This document shows positions 22,680 to 34,600 of a stretch of 64,000 nucleotides of DNA, piece after piece. The notes beneath the pieces are model-generated. The model made no database searches and had not been told where the DNA came from. It saw nothing but the letters and a program-made list of their open reading frames with translations. Within the stretch, counting starts at the first letter, position 1. Each line of letters opens with the position of its first letter. The stretch covers positions 1,889,170-1,953,169 of the forward strand of contig NW_021167081.1 of assembly GCF_003711515.1 (NCBI RefSeq), given 5' to 3'. This DNA is from Sodiomyces alkalinus F11 (Eukaryota; Ascomycota; Sordariomycetes; Glomerellales; Plectosphaerellaceae). Made by a program: the position numbers and the translations under genes.

Positions 22680-24117
22680 CCCTCTCTCTTGGCTACGTCC
22701 TCACGAGATGGGGCTTGACGATGTAGTTGCTCCCGAAAAATGCGTACAGTTTTGTACACTGCGAGGGGATGCACTTGCCCGAGGCTATCGGGTTGATACA
22801 TACGACTCGTTCTAGTACTTCGGTGCACAGGGCATGCATGGAATAGGGATGTGGTCTGAAGGAAGGAAAATGTATTGGCGTGGATTTGGAGCTAACTGGT
22901 GCGCAAATTTGGGGGGAGAACGTTCTTGGAAGAAGCTTCTTCTTATCTGGCACATGTCGACCGAAGAGCCATGTCATCCCAGGGCAATATCTCCACTTTC
23001 TTTTTTGTGTCCCGTCTCCTGTTCCACCTGCAATGTACTCTCTTTCCTTTTCACGGCCTCAGAATATTTCATTCGACCTCCCAATTCACCTCTCTTCCCT
23101 CTTCCCCTTCCCCTTTTGCCCTACACCCCTTGCCTGCAGGTTTCGGCTCATCCCAATGCTTTTGTATCCCCATTTTCCTATGATGTTTTTGTTCGGTTCT
23201 CGTATTAGTGGTTTAGTCACGCGACCTCGGAGGGGAGGAGTGTTGCTTTTACCCCAATGGCTTCGGCCCATGTCAATTACGTCCCTAAAGACCAAAAAAG
23301 ACATAAAGACACCACATCCATTTAGTGCGGGCCGAAAGGCGATGGTAACTGGTGCTCGGTGAGATGCGCTCACGAATCTGTCTGCAGTGTATAGTAACTC
23401 AGGTGCAGACTGACTGAGACACCGACTGAACCGACCGATTACGTGATGGTCTCTGAGAACACTCCCAGTGGTTGAGTATATAATATAGCAGATATTTGCC
23501 CATTGATGTAGGTCGTTTGATTGGCCCTATAGCTGATATCAAGCCCCACGATCGTTCATACAAGGGCAGCAGGCTTTCTTCCCCTGGGGATATACATTCC
23601 ACTGCATTGTATTACCCTGAAAGAGCTATGATTTCGTAATCTTCAGACCTCGTTTGCTTTACGTATCGTCCCTATATTGAACACCAGGCAAAGATATAAA
23701 AACGACTATCGTCGCAGACATTGGTCTTTCGGGCCTATTATAAGGGCTCCATGGTTCTTTGCACAGCAACCAAGGCATTTGGCTGCTTAAAGTGCATCCA
23801 CTGTTCGTTGCGGCTCTCTTCTTAATAGTCCGGCGCAACGCCTAGCTGCCCACCATAACACTACGCATGAGCATCGGCCTTTGTGCGGTAGGTCAAAGCT
23901 TTTCTATGCTGTTCAAAGCATGCTCTTTGGAATTTACGTGGCATAGACAGGGCCTGGCAGAAGTGCAGTCCTGTAACTCGCTGCTGGCTCGGGACAGACT
24001 AGGGCCCTGGGCCAAGCGTACCTTATTAAGAGTATCTTTGTGGTTATATGGTTCATTCTTCCTCCACTATATATATCCCTTCGTTATCCTTGTTTTCGTT
24101 CTGCTTTGCTTTTATGC

Positions 24118-24828
24118 CTAGAAGCGAAGTCGAATATGTTCCGGGAGGGAGGATGTAAGGGCAAGAGTATTATCGCTCACGCTTGCCCTGGAGTTGTGGT
24201 CTTTTCTGGGCTTAATGCAGCCCTCATCCAGACTGTCCTGTGTATGCTTTGTTCTTGCTAAGAATGAAAGGCAGCGGGTAATTTTGTGCAGGATCTTAGG
24301 AAGAACATTGCCAGGGAGGTGTAAACTGCTGCTTTTATTCCCCGTGTTTTCGGCCATAAAGGCCGGAGCACCCAGACGTGCGCAGGTATGGCAGACAGGG
24401 AATGAGTGACCTCGGGCCTGCATATTTTCCATTTCTCCTGAAGAGATCGAGTGGCTTGGTTGGTTGTCGCCGATATATGTGTAGATGCCGTCAATGCTTC
24501 TTGTACAACCATCGACCGCAATATTCTGTGGGTATCTCTTCCGGAAGACGGAACCCAAGCCTTTATCACCACCCCGCTGAGCAGCTAGGGACGGTAGAGA
24601 TCTTGTCGCACAGCTGCACTCGGCGGCAGATAAGGCAATTTCGTGGCGCCAGGCATCGATTCTCATGCGGCGCTTGGGAGAGATCAGAGTAGCTGACAAG
24701 GGCAAGGCGAGGATGTCTGAACGGCGGTTAGGGGACAGACCCGAGGCGAAGGTGTCCCTGTATCGGTCTGTTGTTGGTGTTGTTGTGAAATGGGCAACAG
24801 AACTGCCCAGACACACGGGGTGGTTCAT
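24118..24828 (-). CDS. Hypothetical ORF, 236 residues, doubtful
   Basis: An uninterrupted ATG-initiated frame in an otherwise gene-free stretch. The translation has no signal peptide, no obvious membrane segment, no repeat and no motif I recognise. It is rich in Ser, Arg and Thr, as frames opened by chance in GC-balanced DNA often are. Two clustered Cys occur in FPVCHTCARLG, but there is no second pair to suggest a zinc site. Treat it as a weak candidate for a lineage-specific gene. Confidence 0.2.
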   Translation of the reverse strand: MNHPVCLGSSVAHFTTTPTTDRYRDTFASGLSPNRRSDILALPLSATLISPKRRMRIDAWRHEIALSAAECSCATRSLPSLAAQRGGDKGLGSVFRKRYPQNIAVDGCTRSIDGIYTYIGDNQPSHSISSGEMENMQARGHSFPVCHTCARLGAPAFMAENTGNKSSSLHLPGNVLPKILHKITRCLSFLARTKHTQDSLDEGCIKPRKDHNSRASVSDNTLALTSSLPEHIRLRF

Positions 24829-26477
24829 TGCGCCCTAGGAGGCCGATAGAAGATGAGGGTTCTTGAAGTTGAATAAGGGTGTTGCAAGTTTGGAGATCCG
24901 GAATGTTTCAGTCCCATGTTTAGAAGAATGTGCGCCACGCCTGGATGATTATGACCGAGTCAATATATGAGGGACCCCGAGGAAGATGCAGATGCCGTCA
25001 TGGAGCTTCTGGAAGAGGAGCACCGCCAATAGGGGGTATGCGAATTGGGCTTTCGTCGAGTGGGTGAGCTTCGTGGACAGACGATGGCCGCTTGCATGTC
25101 GATCGAACCAGCCAAGATAACTGAGCTCTCGGAATTGTAAGTGTGCAGTCGTAAGACCGGTGAATGTTGCCCATGCAAAGTGACCCAGAATGATATCCAA
25201 AACCAGCGACTCCGTATATTGATGAGCTGTCGGTGTAAGGGTGCGCCCGAGGACCATATCTCGGCTAGCCACCTAAATGAAGTTGACGAGGCAATGAATC
25301 ACTGATTTCAATGCTAACTAGCGGCTGGTTCTTTTGGGCGAACTTGTTGAGTCAAGTGATGGTAATTTCGAGAACCCATACTTCGTAAAGATATTGCCAA
25401 ATATTTAGCCGAGTACAGCAACAGGGTGAGATATAATGGGACGGGAGGAAACGATATCTACCAGCAGATAAGGCTAGATGTTGTTCCTCTGGTCATTCAA
25501 TATGGAAAGAGAGAGACGTCTCATAGACGACGGGGTGGGCAAGGGGTGATCGTCTTGAGGACATATGTAAGGTCGGTCCGGTGTCTGACCTTTTCCCAGC
25601 AAAGGCGTAGTGATTGTTGTACCTATGGAGTATGGCATCTGACAGGGAATATATGAGGTATCCAGGTACCTAGGGGCAGGCAGATCACAGGTCATCAAGG
25701 TATAAGAAACCTACCTAAGGAGTGGTAAGTACACTTGTGAATTACGTCGTAGAGGCACACGAGGCGTGTTCTTGTAAAGTTTTGAAAGTCGAATTTAAAA
25801 GTACCATGATAGTTAAATCATTGCCTCGAGTTGTTTAAGGTACCTTAGGTACCTACCAGGTAAGTACCTGTAGGGAAGGCAAGGAAGTATCTTGACAGCA
25901 TGTGAACCTTTTCAAGCCGCAGGTGGTGTAGTGAGTGTCCTGCAGGTTGGTCTGGAACCCCCCCCCTTGTGGTTGCGGTTTCCGTCTCTGACGTGAAGCT
26001 AAGGGAAAAGCCACCCGATTGGCTTCTGACCCCCTCAACCCCCCTCCCGCGTCCCAAACGACATCCCAACACATCCATCATCAAACTTCGAGAGACGGGT
26101 TCTCGTCTATTCCTCGGCGGCTTATCTGACTAGGCCTCCTGGTTGCTTCCATCCCAACTTTTTTTCTTCTACCCGTTAGATCGTCTTCGCTGCAATACGG
26201 AGCAACTCTAGAAATCCGGGGGAAGCCAACCCCTACACCTGTTCAGGTTCATGACGTGCAGAAAAGCTTCATTCTTAACGCCAAGATAGCAAAATCTTTG
26301 TTTCATCTCGGGCGGCGCAATCCTGTTCAAACCTTTTTTCATCAGATCCCATCCCGTGTCTTGTCCCCTGCATCGCCTGCAAGAATGTAGTCGTTGAGTC
26401 GTCCATCATCTACCATGTCACATCAACCCAAAAATAAACGCGCTGCAAAGTCATAGGGTTGCCAGGCTTTTCCCCTT

Positions 26478-29400
26478 TTATGCTTTATGTGCCGGCGTCA
26501 AAGTCTCCCAGCTATCCAAGTCACGAGGTCCTTCATCCTCCAAAGAGTCTAACAGATCGACCGGTCCCTGTTTCTGTCCTCGTGCTATTGCCAAGGGTTT
26601 AGGAGGTGCTGCTGGCGCTCGTTTGCCCACAGACCCCCCCACTATGTTCCGGGCAGGCAACGGCCGAGTCCGGTCGCCGCCGTTGGGATTTGGAAATCCC
26701 GTGGACGCCCTGGCCGGAGGTTGCGGCTTGGCATCGCCTTCTGGTCCAGGACCTGTGCGATGGATGGCTACTGGTGAATGGTCCATTGACGATGCGGATG
26801 CGAGGTGCAGGGGTTTCCTCGCGATTGGCGGTGCCGGTTTATGCTTCGAATGGGGCGAAAGCTGGGACAGCTCAGATAAAGCCGACGAAGGCCGCGGCGG
26901 GGGTGCTGGAGCCGGCGCCACCTTGTTGAAAGACATGTTGGAGGCAGGAGACTGTGCCGCACTCATTGCGCTCGCAGTAGCTCCTGTTTGCCTCCGAGGA
27001 GGGGGCGGAGGTGGAGGAGTGCCACTCGTGGGCGACTCCGCTGACGCTGTATCGTCTCTGATGTGTAGACGCCCGGCTCTGGTGGGCAGCGTGGATGCGT
27101 CAAAAGCGGGCGGCAGCTTGCGCGCTGCTGGATTCGATGTCGACGGCGTCAGGAGATCATGAGGGGCGGGGACGTACTCGAATGGCGATGTCGACAGAGT
27201 CGTCGAAAATGAATCCACTCTCGATCTCGGTACTGTCACCCAGTCGGCCTCCGAAGTTGGACTGAATGGATTGGATGGCCGGTTCGGGTTTAATACCACT
27301 GCCTGACCATCTAAAGCTCGGGGCGGTTTGATGTCGGCCCTCGCAGGCTGTCTATTGTCCAGCCACCATTTCTGCCGATCCGAACTTGCAGGTGGCAGGC
27401 CGGGCTCAATGGCATCATACCCGATGAGATCCTCGTCTTCCGTGTCGTCCGTGTCCAGGTGGGTTGAATCGCCCACTTCGGTCCTCCGCCGCTGATATAG
27501 CTCCTGGCTGATACGCTCTCGGAGGGCCTCGTCGATGATATTCACCGTGCATTGGAATATTGCATACACCGGCCGATGATCCGAGAATTTCAACGGAGCC
27601 GAGTTGTACGCGATTTGGCGTAAATTCTGTCCCTTTCGCAAAATTCGGTCCGTCCACGCGGGTATTCGTGCCTTTTCCCTAGAAGGATGTGAGCATGGCG
27701 ACAACCCGGTTTCCAACCTGCCGTTGTTTACTCACGATGTATCGTAGTTGTCGGTCCCCACATCGAACTTATATGTTGGGGGGAACGTAATGCGAGCTTC
27801 GGAATAGAACGGGAAAGCCAATCCCGCAACCATTTGGAGGTTCAGCTGCGACAACATCAACATCGCCAGTCCAGTCCATTTACCTTTAGCCCGTAAGATC
27901 GAAATTATCTCACCTGGTCATTCTCGTACAGGGTTGACAGGTCCCCCTTCTTCACAAGAGCTCGAGCTACTTCGGGGCCGAGGCCGATGCGGTAATTGAA
28001 GTCGCCGAGCCAAACCACAGTATCTAGAATTGTACAGAAAGTTGGTTAGTCCGCGTCTTATGAGAAGGAAAGGCCCGGATAGTATGCAAAATAAAGGCGT
28101 ACCGTGGTCATCAATGCTTCGGTTGCGCTGGAACCGCAGACCATGGTGTATGGTGGCGTAGTCCCTGTTTCTCTCGTCGTAGTTGGCGAAGCCGGCGGCC
28201 AGATGCGCCGTGACAAAACAGATGGGAGTACTCGCATAGTCAAACCGAATAGCAACCGCGCCCTTGTTGCCAGCCATCCCAGACAGTCCTGTCTTCTTGA
28301 CACTGCCCTCGACATTCTTGATCTGTCCCAGAGCCGAAGCCTTGACGAAGATGCACAAGGCGGCGCCGACGAGCTGTCCGCTCCGAAGCAGAACATAACG
28401 CTCCCCGCCTTTCTGTTGGTAGTGAGCATTAAGCGTTCGCTTCACAGCCTTCCCCCACAGCTGCTTCCTCGTGGGATCACTGTTCATGATCTGCTGCGGG
28501 CTGAGCTCTACAATTTCCTGGAAGCCGACCGCGACGATTTCAGGTTGGCAAGATCCCAACTCTTCAGGACACAGCCATGCTGTAAGATCCGTGTCTATGC
28601 CCTCTGTTCGTCCGTTCAAGTTGAATGTCCCAACCCACCTTTCGGCCACATTAGCAACCGCAAGCAAGCACGGGGAGAAAAGTTGGATATAAAAATAAAA
28701 ATAAAAAGCGCAGGAAAAAGGGAAACGCGAGCCACTACTTACATCGTTATTTCTTTGGAGGATGAAAACTCGAAACTCCTCTTGTTGAGCTCCATGGTGA
28801 CATAGTCACTGATGGGATCAAATAGGAGAACCGGCACTTGGTTAACCAACCGACCAAGCAGACGGTCGATGGTCGTTTGTTTCGCGGCATCGGTAAAGTT
28901 GTTATGGTATAGTCGCTGCATAGACTTGCGCATGTCGGCCACAGCACCTGCCAAGGACATTTTCCCGTGCCGGGTATACGACGACTTGAGCGCACCCGTT
29001 CCGGCATAGATTTTGGACAGCGCATCTCCGTTATCCGCCCACAGGGTCGAATGCCGCATCCAAAAGTCTGCAGTCGCATATTCTCCCCTCTGGGCCAAGA
29101 ACGATTCTCCTGCCATCTGGGATATCATGGTCTGGATGAGGTTCGTCCTGTCCAGGCAGTCGAGACAGTTGGTGCGGAAGACCCCTTCTTGCTCGAGCAC
29201 GACCACCATTCGGCCGTGTCCCTCGGAGACGCTCACATCATCGCTCGGGTCATCTGTTTCCTCGGCCAGGAAGTAAGCGAACGAATCGGTCGAGTTCTCA
29301 ATGTACCTCCCGATCTCTCGCGCGGCTTCATATCCAGCGGCCCCTCTCGTCTCGGCGTGGAAGTCATAATTCGTTTCTCGGAGCAGGGCATGGTCTCTCG

Positions 29401-30787
29401 AAGTGTTGGGGCCCACTTCGCTCAGGGGGCAGTACTGGACGGCACGGTGGTATAGCCTGCTGAGCTGCGCCTCTCCGGGCTTCTCTGCGCTGAGCAGATT
29501 GATGACGTGGACAGCGCCGTAAGCGTGCTCGAGCTCCTCGAAATGCTTGTTGAAAGCAGGCTGTGTACCTTCGGGCGACCTGGTGATGGTAATGTTCTGT
29601 TTGCCGGGGAGTAGGTCTGCGGCCTGTTCCCAGAAGACCGGGACGGATCCACGCACTTGGCCGTACGAGAAGAGCGTGCCCCTAGGACTCCAGTAGAGAG
29701 TCTCGGTCTCTACAAAGTTGGCGACGTTGCCGTCGTCATCTATGCCACGAGCATTGAACCTGGTGCCGGCTCTCCGACAAGACAGTCTCGATATGACGGT
29801 CAGGTACGAAGGCAAGCCGGTTGTGGAGGTCCTAAGAGGGGCGCTGGTCTGGGGAATGGCCATGGTACGGCAAAAGCCCCGGATGGCAGACGTCAAGATT
29901 CTCGACGAGTCGAGGGCTTCCCTCTCGGTGTGGATCAACCGGGATCTGAACTGCACTAAAGGGCTGATCATGAAGGAATTCCAGAGGAAAGAATCGTCAA
30001 AGTTGTCAATCTCGAAACTCGTTGAGTTGATGGGCCTACCACACCCAGTCAGCACTTGAAGAGTACGGATTACTACCAAAGAGAATAAACGAGAGAAAGA
30101 AACAGCAGCCCCGCCAGCTTACCGGTCCTGCAACCTGTTTGTCAGGTCAAAGTCGGTGCTGTAGTAGAAGGTCCCGTTGCCCAGGAGCTTCCGGAGATCC
30201 TGGCAGGGGTGTTCTAGGGTGACCTCTCGTCGGCTCAGATTCTGCCCGTAGGGTGACGGAGGGAAAGTAGAAGCGGCATCCGACCATTCGGGATCCAAGC
30301 TCTCCACCGCGACGACATCGTCCCAACGGTCGCTGTTCAGGCAGAAGAACGACACGCTTGCTATTTTTTCCACTGTCTCGCCGGGTCGCAAGGTGGCCAC
30401 CCTGGTGGCATGGCTGATGACGGAAATGAACACGTCCCCATCGACGGATATCAAGCCTAACGTCCCAAAGATGGGACGTGATATCAAGGGGCGGTAGTCG
30501 GACAAGGTGTTTTCGGATCTTGGCGTGAATTCGACAATACACTTGGACACGGTTGCGTCTGCTCCCGGGCCGCGGGAGCGACCGCCTGGCACGGGAGACG
30601 ACTGGTAGCCGTTCCCTCCATAACCGTGACCGTCGCTGGAGGTCGAGGCGCTGTGTCGAAATATGAGGGCATGGGTGGAGGTGACAATGGCAACGGACCT
30701 GTGAGGATAGTCGCGTATATATAGCTTGCTAGACTTCTCGGGCGCCAGAGTCTGGCCAGACCAAGGCGCAGTTGCCGAGTAGTCCAT
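26478..30787 (-). CDS. Synaptojanin-like phosphoinositide phosphatase (SAC + 5-phosphatase)
   Basis: Bifunctional enzyme of the yeast Inp51/52/53 type acting on membrane phosphoinositides in endocytosis and trafficking. The model is complement(26478..27678, 27736..27845, 27914..28023, 28103..28638, 28743..30035, 30123..30787), 1304 residues; all five introns are GT-AG and phases agree. The SAC domain fills about residues 1-600 and has its catalytic CX5R motif RTNCLDCLDRTN at Cys512. The 5-phosphatase domain begins at WVGTFNLNGR (654-663), with WLGDFNYRI (about 836-844), PAWTDRIL (911-918) and SDHRPVY (937-943), so both active sites look intact. The C-terminus (about 1000-1304) is a Pro/Ser-rich tail with a polyproline run (near 27,000), suited to SH3-type partners, and ends DLDSWETLTPAHKA. 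Which paralogue it represents cannot be told from sequence alone. Confidence 0.95.
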
Positions 30788-31299
30788 TTGTGAATGTCGC
30801 GCGAGGACTGGAGGATTTAGGGGAGAAGCATGTCCCAGAAACGGTGGGATACGAGACGACTTCCGGTTTGTAGAAAGGTCATGGGATTATCTGTCGGATC
30901 ATCTGTCGGGTTGAGGGTGTCAGGACGAGCGAAGTTGAGCGATTGAAATCTACTTCGTACTCTCGGATCAAGGATGGGCGTCTTCGATGGCGCTGGTGGA
31001 GATGACGGCTTAGTACCCCGAAAACGCACCCGAGAACACAAGTTAAAGTGAACAGTGGCGGCGCATTTACGGTGATACGCGGTTTGGCTGCAGGCTGGAT
31101 ACTGTATGGGATGTCTGTGGCTATGGGTGTTGTTGCGGCGTGGTTAATGCCACGCGACGTTGGGAGTGTGATTGATGGTGGTGGTCAGTCGGGGTTTGGT
31201 GGTGGTTATGACGTTCGGTCTCCGCTGCAGCTGCTGATAACAGCGCCTTACCAGACTACTAGTGCCTAATTTAGTGCCTAAGGTGTGTATACTCTAACA
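30788..31299. promoter_or_regulatory. Upstream region of the synaptojanin-like gene
   Basis: About 510 bp between the start codon of the phosphatase and the target-site duplication of the nested transposon block. It includes TACTTCGTA at 30,951. No gene recognised. Confidence 0.5.
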
Positions 31300-31304
31300 C
31301 CTGT
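31300..31304. repeat. Target-site duplication CCTGT (left)
   Basis: Matches 55,669-55,673 exactly and fixes the outer boundaries of the nested block. Confidence 0.9.
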
Positions 31305-31587
31305 TATCGCATGGGCAGGACCACGATATGGTCTATAGGGGATCTAGGGGGGATCCACTCCATAACTAAGGGCTCCTGATATCGGGGACTTCGGGCATCA
31401 GGATATAATAAGGGTGGATACCGGAAAAGACTGGATATGATCTAAATAATATAGTACCTATAATAGAGTCTTTACTACCTAAATTAAGGGTATAAAAGAC
31501 TCTTCTAAATATAACTTAATATAATACATACACACGAGATTTCTGCTCTACTAAGTTAATTATTTAAGTGCCTTTTAACGTGCGATA
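31305..31587 (+). repeat. 5' LTR of Copia-D
   Basis: 283 bp, starting TATCGCATGGG (partner TGTCGTATAGG) and ending GTGCGATA (partner GTGCGACA). The unmutated ends form the inverted repeat TGTCG/CGACA. Confidence 0.93.
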
Positions 31588-31600
31588 GTTATAAGCCCGG
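31588..31600 (+). promoter_or_regulatory. Primer binding site of Copia-D, half-tRNA initiator-Met type
   Basis: GTTATAAGCCCGG follows the LTR directly and is identical to the site in Copia-1, although the LTR sequences of the two elements differ. Confidence 0.75.
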
Positions 31601-34600
31601 TTTATAACGCCTAAACGATAGATATTAATAAGGCTACCCTTATTCTACTATAAAGAAGTAATCACGTTTATAAAAGTACTCTTAAATAATTACTATTGAC
31701 TTAATTAGAGTAATTAAGAGATTAATTAATTTACCTATTAATTAACTAACCGATAAACGATAATCTAATAAAGATATCTTCTAACGTATCTAACACCGAA
31801 TAAAAGGCGGCCGCTATTACCCTTATTAATTAAAGGGACTAGGTAGTTTAGGAGCGCGCCGTACACGGTAAATTAGCCTCCTACTAGGATAATTACCTTA
31901 ATCTAAAGCTAAGCGATAAGGAGGCTAACGCTTATCTCCTCCCTATACCTATACCCCCTAATATTCGTAAATATAAAGCCCTCGCCGTGGACCTTAACGC
32001 GGAGGAGGCTATAGCTATTACCGTCACGGCTACTCTATCTTCTACTATCACGCTAAAGGGCGATAAGGCCACGGATACTATAAAAGCCACGGCTACTATA
32101 GCTGCTACCACGGCTACTGGTAAGAAGAAGACGGCCGCCCGCCGTAAGGCTATAGCCACGGCCGTAACGAAAGAGCCCCTAACTAGGATACCCACGTCTA
32201 TTAACGACCTCTTTAAAAAGGGGCGTACGTATTACCTATAAGACCGCCGCATATACCGCGAGGAAAAGGCAGACTATAACGCGTAGTAGAAGGAATTTAA
32301 TAAGGTATATTCCTATATTGAAGGAATTATCTACACTATATTATATAACCTCCTCGCTTAGCTATAGAATAATACCATAAATAACCCACGGGCCTAGATT
32401 ACCCTCCTATATGCGTACGTAGGACTAATACCTATAGACCTCTATAAGGAAGCCTTAGTCCTATACCGATAATATACTACGCCTATAAAGGCTATACCTA
32501 AGGATATAAACGCTTAGATAATAAGCTAGAAATAGCGATAATATACTATAAATATATAAGCGTTATAGAGCTATTAAGCGCGGACTATTAGGCGGAAGAC
32601 GCGTTAAAAGCTATTAGACCTATCGCCTAGGAATAGAGTAATAACTACCTAGTAAATAATTACGATAAGATTACGGAACATAAGCTAACGATTAACGACT
32701 TCGTAAAGGCTTTATGTGCGGTTCTTAGTAATATAAAAAGCCTATAATCCACCGCTATAAAGCCTAGAGTCGGGAGAGGCACCTTTAATACCCTTAGGAA
32801 CCTCCCCGATACTAAGGATACTACTACTACTAATAACGATAATAATAAGAAGCGCCCTTATAGTAACGCGTCCGTAAAGGCTATCCCTCCCGTAATAAGG
32901 AGGCTTTATAAGATATACGAAAACACCTATACTACTACCGCTATTAGTATATAAGGCCGGATATACGCCCTTATACCTAGCGTGGCCGTGAAGATATTAT
33001 AAAGGTTACGGAAAAGAAGATATATTATTATAGTTTTAAAAGCCGCGTGGATACCGCGATATAGAAGAGGCGGGAAGCCTTAGGGGCTATTACCGCTAAT
33101 AAGATAGAGGAAGTCTAGGAAAATTAACTCTATAATACTACGCCTACTATAGTTTATAAAGACCTGTCCGTCACCGCGACGGGGAGACTAGGAGCCCCCC
33201 TAACCTAAGGGGTGGCGTGTTATCGTACGATAACACTATTAAGATTATAATAAGAATAAGGGATATCCCTTTCTATTAACTAAGCCAGAGCGCTATTATA
33301 CTACGCGATCCTAGACTTAGGATCGTTAATCTATATCTTTAATAATCGAGGCCGTTTTACGGCTGTTAAACTACCTACGGTTAATTTATTAACGCTTTAG
33401 GTAGGTACTTATAAGGCTCCTATCCTTAGATATAAAGATATTAAGCTATATATATAATCCCTATTAGGCACGAAGAGGCTATTACGCCTCCGTAACGTCG
33501 TATACTATAAGGAATTCGTTACTAATATCATCTTAGAACGCTAGCTACGCCTATAAGGTTACTACTAAGATACCGTAAACGATACTATTATTAGCTCCGC
33601 CGATAACCGGCCTATCTATAAGCTACTGGATATCCACGGTTAGTATATAATTAAGCGCGCGGAAGCCACAGCCGCTACCGCGTTCGCGGTCTCAGTAAGG
33701 CACCCCCGCGATAACCCGTATAGAAGATCACGATAACCGCGGTAACCGTAGAAGACTATAGTACAACGGTGGTATAAACGCCTCGGCTAGTATAGTACTA
33801 ATACTCTTATAAAGATCGTTAATGCTATTTAGGGTGTAAAAATAAAGGGACTACGTATAATAGACTATAACGCGTGTGGATAGTCGTAAGTGCCTACGTA
33901 GATCCGGCGGATACTATCCTTTTACCCGTTAAAGCCCGGAGAGGCCTTAGCTATTAATTTGCACGATCTAAAACAGTCGGAATCGCTAGGCGGCCTATAT
34001 AAGTCTATTATATTCGTTATAGACGTATTTATAGGTTATACGTAGGATTACTACTTATAGAAAAGAGACTAAGGCTCTATCCTACACGCGTTAAAAGACG
34101 TTTTTACTCTACTTAAGACCTAATTCGATATTAGGCCACGTATCCTATAAGCCGATTCTAAGATATTTTAGTACTTAGAAGTTATTACTTTCCTCGCTGC
34201 TAAGGGGGTGGAAGGTTAGCCGTTAGTATTATATTTATAGGATTAAAACGGCGTTATAGAACGGATTAGAGGTATCGTTAAAAGGAGGGCGAGAGCTATA
34301 AGAATTAAGGCTAATCTGTCTATATCAATCTAGCCTAAGATCTTTAAGACTACTATATATCTATATAATAGGACGCTATAATATATTAACGACTAGCGAA
34401 TACTATATAAAGGCCGATGCGGCCGTTAACCTAACCTTACGCACCTATAAGTATACGGCTATAAAGCCTTTATAGAAACGCGTGATACCTAAGCTAAAAG
34501 GAACCGCCTATAAAGGCTAAAACCGAAGGTATAGATCGGTTATCACGTCGGATACTAATCCTTAAATAGCTTCCGTATTTAGCTATTATACTTAACGGAT

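Larger units (their letters stand above)
22620..26477. other. 3.9-kb region without a convincing gene
   Basis: Begins with the 14-3-3 3' UTR and ends at the synaptojanin stop. Apart from the open frame at 24,118-24,828 only short frames occur, none resembling a family I know. It contains TACTTCGTA at 25,379 and clusters of AGGTACCT-like sequence near 25,657-25,690 and 25,838-25,870. It is not RIP-mutated. A non-coding RNA or lineage-specific gene could be hidden here but cannot be shown. Confidence 0.5.

Noticed and set aside
28104..28805. Plus-strand frame of 233 codons
   Set aside because: Runs antisense over synaptojanin exons and an intron; no motif.
31987..32241. Short open frame as an independent gene
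   Set aside because: Lies in frame with copia gag and within its LTR-bounded element.
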